The notes beneath the pieces are model-generated. The model had not been told where the DNA came from, did no database searches, and saw nothing but the letters and a program-made list of their open reading frames with translations. Below, in pieces: positions 61,242-64,000 of a stretch of 64,000 bases of DNA (positions are counted from its first letter, which is position 1; the number at the start of each line of letters is the position of its first letter). Source of the stretch: F1-120-MAGs118 sp013360535 (GTDB lineage: Bacteria; Planctomycetota; UBA1135; GCA-002686595); contig JAPKHC010000009.1 in assembly GCA_026647215.1 (NCBI GenBank), positions 124,001 to 188,000 of the forward strand. The letters are read 5' to 3'. The position numbers and the translations under genes were made by a program.

Positions 61242-62305
61242 GCTGCACGCACCCGCGAAGCGAGGCCCAGGGCGACCACGAGCGACGGAGCCCACAACTC
61301 GAGCTCCTCGACATCGACGCGATCGGAAGCGATGCGCAGGCCCTCGAGCGGGTTCCAGGTGCGCGCGGCGCGACCGGTGACCTGCTCGACGTAGGCGACG
61401 ACACCTGGCGCGAGCGCGCCACCGCCGGAGAGCAGCACCTCGTCGACCCGCAGGCCCTCGTGGTTCTCGACGTAGTCGAGCGAGAGCGAGATCTCGTTGG
61501 TCAGGTCCTCGAGCACGGGCTGGATCGCCCGCGACACGTCGGCTTCCTTGTCGTCGGCCGAGCGCTTGATCGATTCGGCCTCGAAGGCCTCGAGGCCGAG
61601 CTTGCGCGCGACGGCCTGCGTCATGTCGTGACCGCCGATGCCGACCTCGCGGCTGAAGCAGGTCTCGCCGCCGACGAGCACGTTGATCGCGGTGCGCGTG
61701 GCGCCGATGTCGACGAGCGCGATGGCGCGCTCCTCGCGCTTGCCCTCGGTCGCCTCGGGCGCGTCGTCCTCGGGCACGCCGCACAGCTCCCACGCGTTGG
61801 CCAGCGCGAAGGCGTCGACGTCGATCGCGATCGGCGTCAGGTTGTTCGCCTGCGCGAGCTTGACCTGCTCCTCGATCGCCTGCTGCTTGCAGGCGACGAG
61901 CAGCACCGGCATGGTCTCGTCCTTGCCCGGCATCGGCTCACCCGCCTTGGTCGCGCGCAGCTTGAGCGGCTGGCAGTCCATCACGCACTCGGCGAGCTCG
62001 AACGGCACGTAGCGGTCGGCCTCGACGCGGATCGCCTGCTTGAGCTCGGCCTCGCTCATCTTCGGCATCTGCACGTAGCGCACGACGACCGACTGGCCGG
62101 CGACCGAGGTGACGACCTGCTTCGCGCGGAACTTGCCGCGGCGCAGCACTTCCGCCACCGCCTCGTTGCGGTCGGCGCCGGGAGGGATCTCGACTCGGGC
62201 GAAACCGGTGACGACCGGCTCGGGCCCCTCGAGCGTGATCTCGACGGCCTTGATGACCTGGCTGCCCAGATCAAGGCCCACGACGCTCTTGGCTCTTCGC
62301 AACAC
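61238..62305 (-). CDS. pilM: Type IV pilus assembly protein PilM
   Basis: Cytoplasmic actin-like (FtsA-like) ATPase that binds the N-terminus of PilN. The 355 residues show SVVGLDLGSQVIKAVEI (phosphate 1), AIALVDIGATRTAINVLVGG (phosphate 2), SREVGIGGHDMTQAVA and VLLSGGGALAPGVVAYVEQ (adenosine motif), as in Thermus PilM. Start is GTG 62303-62305 with GAGG upstream. First gene of the pilM-N-O-Q operon. Confidence 0.96.
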   Translation of the reverse strand: MLRRAKSVVGLDLGSQVIKAVEITLEGPEPVVTGFARVEIPPGADRNEAVAEVLRRGKFRAKQVVTSVAGQSVVVRYVQMPKMSEAELKQAIRVEADRYVPFELAECVMDCQPLKLRATKAGEPMPGKDETMPVLLVACKQQAIEEQVKLAQANNLTPIAIDVDAFALANAWELCGVPEDDAPEATEGKREERAIALVDIGATRTAINVLVGGETCFSREVGIGGHDMTQAVARKLGLEAFEAESIKRSADDKEADVSRAIQPVLEDLTNEISLSLDYVENHEGLRVDEVLLSGGGALAPGVVAYVEQVTGRAARTWNPLEGLRIASDRVDVEELELWAPSLVVALGLASRVRAA

Positions 62306-62413
62306 TTCTGCCTCGCCTGTTGGGGTGCAACGGACGGACCGGAACGGTCCAGCCCCGGGGGCAGAGTGCCCGCCGGGATCTGGGCAGATGTCGGAGGCGG
62401 AAGGTCGGAAGGT

Positions 62414-62692
62414 TTAGTCGAGCTCGCTGAAACCCGCGGCGAACAGCTGGGTCAGGGCCGCGAGCAGGGCCTCCGCGCCCTCTCCCTCGGCCTCCAGTTC
62501 CAGTTCCGAGCCATGCGCGGCGCCGAGCGTCATCAGCGAGAGGATGCTGCGGCCGTCGGCCTGGCGGCCCTCGCAGCGGACCACGAGGCGCGCCGCGTGC
62601 GCCAGCGCCGTGGTCACGACCGCATGGCACGGCCGGGCATGGAGCCCGCGCGAGTTGACGAGCCGGACGCGAGCGCGATGGACCTGGGTCAC
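62414..62692 (-). CDS. ptsH: HPr / NPr phosphocarrier protein
   Basis: 92 residues. The active-site histidine is His18 in RGLHARPCHAVV, and the regulatory serine site is ADGRSILSLMTLGA (Ser49, equivalent to Ser46). It accepts phosphate from enzyme I and passes it to EIIA. Position next to ptsN and hpf suggests it acts as NPr in a nitrogen-type PTS rather than in sugar uptake; no EII sugar permease is in the window. GTG start at 62690-62692. Confidence 0.94.
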   Translation of the reverse strand: MTQVHRARVRLVNSRGLHARPCHAVVTTALAHAARLVVRCEGRQADGRSILSLMTLGAAHGSELELEAEGEGAEALLAALTQLFAAGFSELD

Positions 62693-62711
62693 GTGGAAGT
62701 TCTTTCGCGGC

Positions 62712-63191
62712 CTAGGCGGCGGACATTTCCTTGAGCAGCTCGACCAGCTCGGTGCGCGTGCGCGCCTGCAGCGCGAAGCTGCGGAAGTCGCTCGAGCGCG
62801 CGAGGCGCGCGATCCAGCGCATCAGCTCGAGGTGCTGCTCGGGGTCGTGCTGCGCGCCCGGACGGTCGGGCCGCAGCACCGTGAACACGAGCTGCACCGG
62901 CTCGCCATCGACCGCGCCCCACTCGAGGCCCACGCGGTGCAGCGAGAGCGCGGCCACGGTCTGCACGAGCCCCGGCACGCGCACGTGCGGGATCGCGACG
63001 TTCTGGCCGACGCCGGTCGAGGCCATCTTCTCGCGCTCGACGAGCGCCACGAGCGCCTTGCCCGAGAGCGCGGGCTCGAGCGCCCCGCCCTCGACCAGAT
63101 TGCCCACGAGCTCGCGCAGCACGTCGTCCTTGGTGGCGCCCGCGAGCGACACCGAACAGGCCTTGACCCGGAACTGCTTCCAGAAGTGCAT
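62712..63191 (-). CDS. ptsN: PTS EIIA domain protein, PtsN (EIIA-Ntr) type
   Basis: 159 residues, the usual PtsN size. The phosphorylated histidine is His69 in NVAIPHVRVPG, with VEREKMASTGVGQ before it and the C-terminal EQHLELMRWIARL that is typical. It regulates potassium and nitrogen/carbon balance in other bacteria. It lies 19 bp upstream of the HPr gene and 89 bp downstream of hpf, an order seen in the rpoN-hpf-ptsN-npr locus of proteobacteria. Confidence 0.93.
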   Translation of the reverse strand: MHFWKQFRVKACSVSLAGATKDDVLRELVGNLVEGGALEPALSGKALVALVEREKMASTGVGQNVAIPHVRVPGLVQTVAALSLHRVGLEWGAVDGEPVQLVFTVLRPDRPGAQHDPEQHLELMRWIARLARSSDFRSFALQARTRTELVELLKEMSAA

Positions 63192-63280
63192 CTCGTGCTC
63201 CGCTGCGGCCTCCCGCGGCCCTCCGGCGAGGAGGGCGCTGGGTCTGCCGCGGCGGAAGGATAGCACGCCCCGCGCGCGGA

Positions 63281-63595
63281 CTAGCCGCGGCGCGTGCCGC
63301 TCGCGCGCACGTCGTGCTGGCGCTCGCGGTGGCGCGTCAGCACGCGCGCCATCTTCGCCAGTGCGGCGTCGAGCGCCGTCCCGAAGGCGTCGGCGCGCGC
63401 ATCGACGACCAGCGTCGCGTGGCGACCGACGTTGGCGACGAGCTCGACCCGGTGGGTCAGGCTTTGGCGCTCGCACATCGCACGCAGCGACACGATGCGG
63501 TCGTAGGACTCGAGCAGGCTCTCCAGGCGCTGCTCGACGAACTCGCGGACCCGGGCGGGGTAGTCGTGATGCGGAATCGACACCTGCGTCTTCAT
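63281..63595 (-). CDS. hpf: Short-form ribosome hibernation promoting factor (HPF/YfiA)
   Basis: 104 residues of the sigma-54-modulation/HPF fold, which binds the 30S subunit in stationary phase. Features: a beta-strand start MKTQVSIPHHDYPARVREFVEQRL, RVELVANVGRHATLVVDARADAFGTALDAALAKMARVL, and a basic tail. There is no C-terminal dimerisation domain, so it is the short form. First gene of the hpf-ptsN-ptsH set. The 198 bp upstream, to the truA stop, contains a TTGACG -35-like hexamer (minus strand, 63729-63734) without a good -10. Confidence 0.9.
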   Translation of the reverse strand: MKTQVSIPHHDYPARVREFVEQRLESLLESYDRIVSLRAMCERQSLTHRVELVANVGRHATLVVDARADAFGTALDAALAKMARVLTRHRERQHDVRASGTRRG

Positions 63596-63793
63596 CGAAG
63601 GTCGTTCCCCTCGCGGCCGCGTGGGCCGCTCTCGTCGGTCTCAAGTTGCGCTCGTTCGAGGGCGGACCGGAACTTGTTGCGCTCCGTCCTCCCCTGACGT
63701 TCTCCACCTTGTTCGCAGTGGAGCGAATCGTCAAGGGGTCTCACAGCCTGCTCATGCGCTTCTTCCGGACTCGAAAAGCGTTCCGGGTCGCGC

Positions 63794-64000
63794 TCACTGG
63801 AACAGGCCGGGCACTCCGCGCGGCCCGCGGTCGGGGCCGGTGAAGGCCGGCGGGTCGTAGAGCACGCTCAGCAAGTACAGCCCTTCCGCGGGCGCCGTCG
63901 CCGCCGCCTCGCGCCGGTCGCGGCTCTCGAGGATCGCGCTGACGTCGTCGGGGCTGAGCTTGCCGCGTCCGACGTCGAGCAGCGTGCCCGCGATCGTGCG
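63794..64000 (-). CDS. truA: tRNA pseudouridine synthase A, C-terminal part
   Basis: Sixty-eight codons from the window edge to a TGA at 63794-63796. The translation starts RTIAGTLLDVGRGKLS, continues DDVSAILESRDRREAAATAP, and contains AEGLYLLSVLYD. This is the conserved end of TruA (VR.IVGTL..VG.G, ...AP..GL.L..V.Y), which modifies U38-40 of tRNA anticodon arms. The catalytic N-terminal part is outside the window. Confidence 0.9.
   Translation of the reverse strand, partial: RTIAGTLLDVGRGKLSPDDVSAILESRDRREAAATAPAEGLYLLSVLYDPPAFTGPDRGPRGVPGLFQ

Overview
This 64 kb window is high-GC chromosomal DNA that is almost entirely coding. The genes most resemble those of Planctomycetota: secreted prepilins carrying a DTDGDG motif, very large Ig-like/Gly-rich lipoproteins, an RNase E/G with a huge low-complexity N-terminus, and Gly/Ala/Pro-rich tails with an 'MTPEEREKLRERF' motif. 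The assignment rests on gene content and style, not on a marker phylogeny (no 16S is present). Most genes lie on the minus strand. Start/stop overlaps of the ATGA or GTGA type are very common and define the operons.

Layout. 0-2 kb: edge of a lipoprotein gene and a ComM/YifB AAA ATPase. 1.8-7.5 kb: four-gene tripartite export operon (TolC, HlyD/MacA-like adaptor, MacB-like ATPase and permease). 7.6-12.4 kb: secreted protein, DASS transporter, CutA, a 180 bp palindromic MITE-like element, proline dehydrogenase with an inverted duplication of its 3' end, and a hairpin repeat. 12.5-15.6 kb: amidohydrolase, NrnA-like DHH phosphoesterase and metallophosphoesterase in one operon. 15.6-19.3 kb: tandem array of covarying hairpins and a giant lipoprotein. 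19.9-21.6 kb (+): HEAT-like lipoprotein and TatD. 21.6-27.6 kb: two prepilins, PilC, PilB, PilT. 27.8-31.9 kb: EF-G paralogue, OmpA/Pal lipoprotein, prepilin peptidase. 31.9-44.1 kb: four large lipoproteins. 45-49.3 kb: PyrB fused to a PyrI-type zinc domain, a truncated MnmE-like GTPase, CoaX, and a GspC-like PDZ protein. 49.5-57 kb: second PilT-like ATPase, Obg, L27, L21, RNase E/G. 57-62.3 kb: PilQ, a PilO/PilP-like fusion, PilN, PilM. 62.4-64 kb: HPr, PtsN, HPF (a PTS-Ntr-like cluster) and the end of TruA.

How it works together. The scattered pil genes supply nearly all of a type IVa pilus / type II secretion-like machine: secretin, alignment complex, PilM, assembly ATPase, platform protein, two retraction-type ATPases, prepilin peptidase, two pilins and a GspC-like PDZ protein. 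With ComM this would fit natural transformation. The prepilin peptidase gene overlaps the end of a gene for a large lipoprotein. Five such lipoproteins, two of them each present as a diverged pair, end in related C-terminal beta-rich segments and form the most novel-looking protein set here. The most novel non-coding signal is a repeat with sequence-variable but arm-complementary hairpins joined by a conserved (T/G)GTTGCGCC linker. It is found downstream of two unrelated genes.
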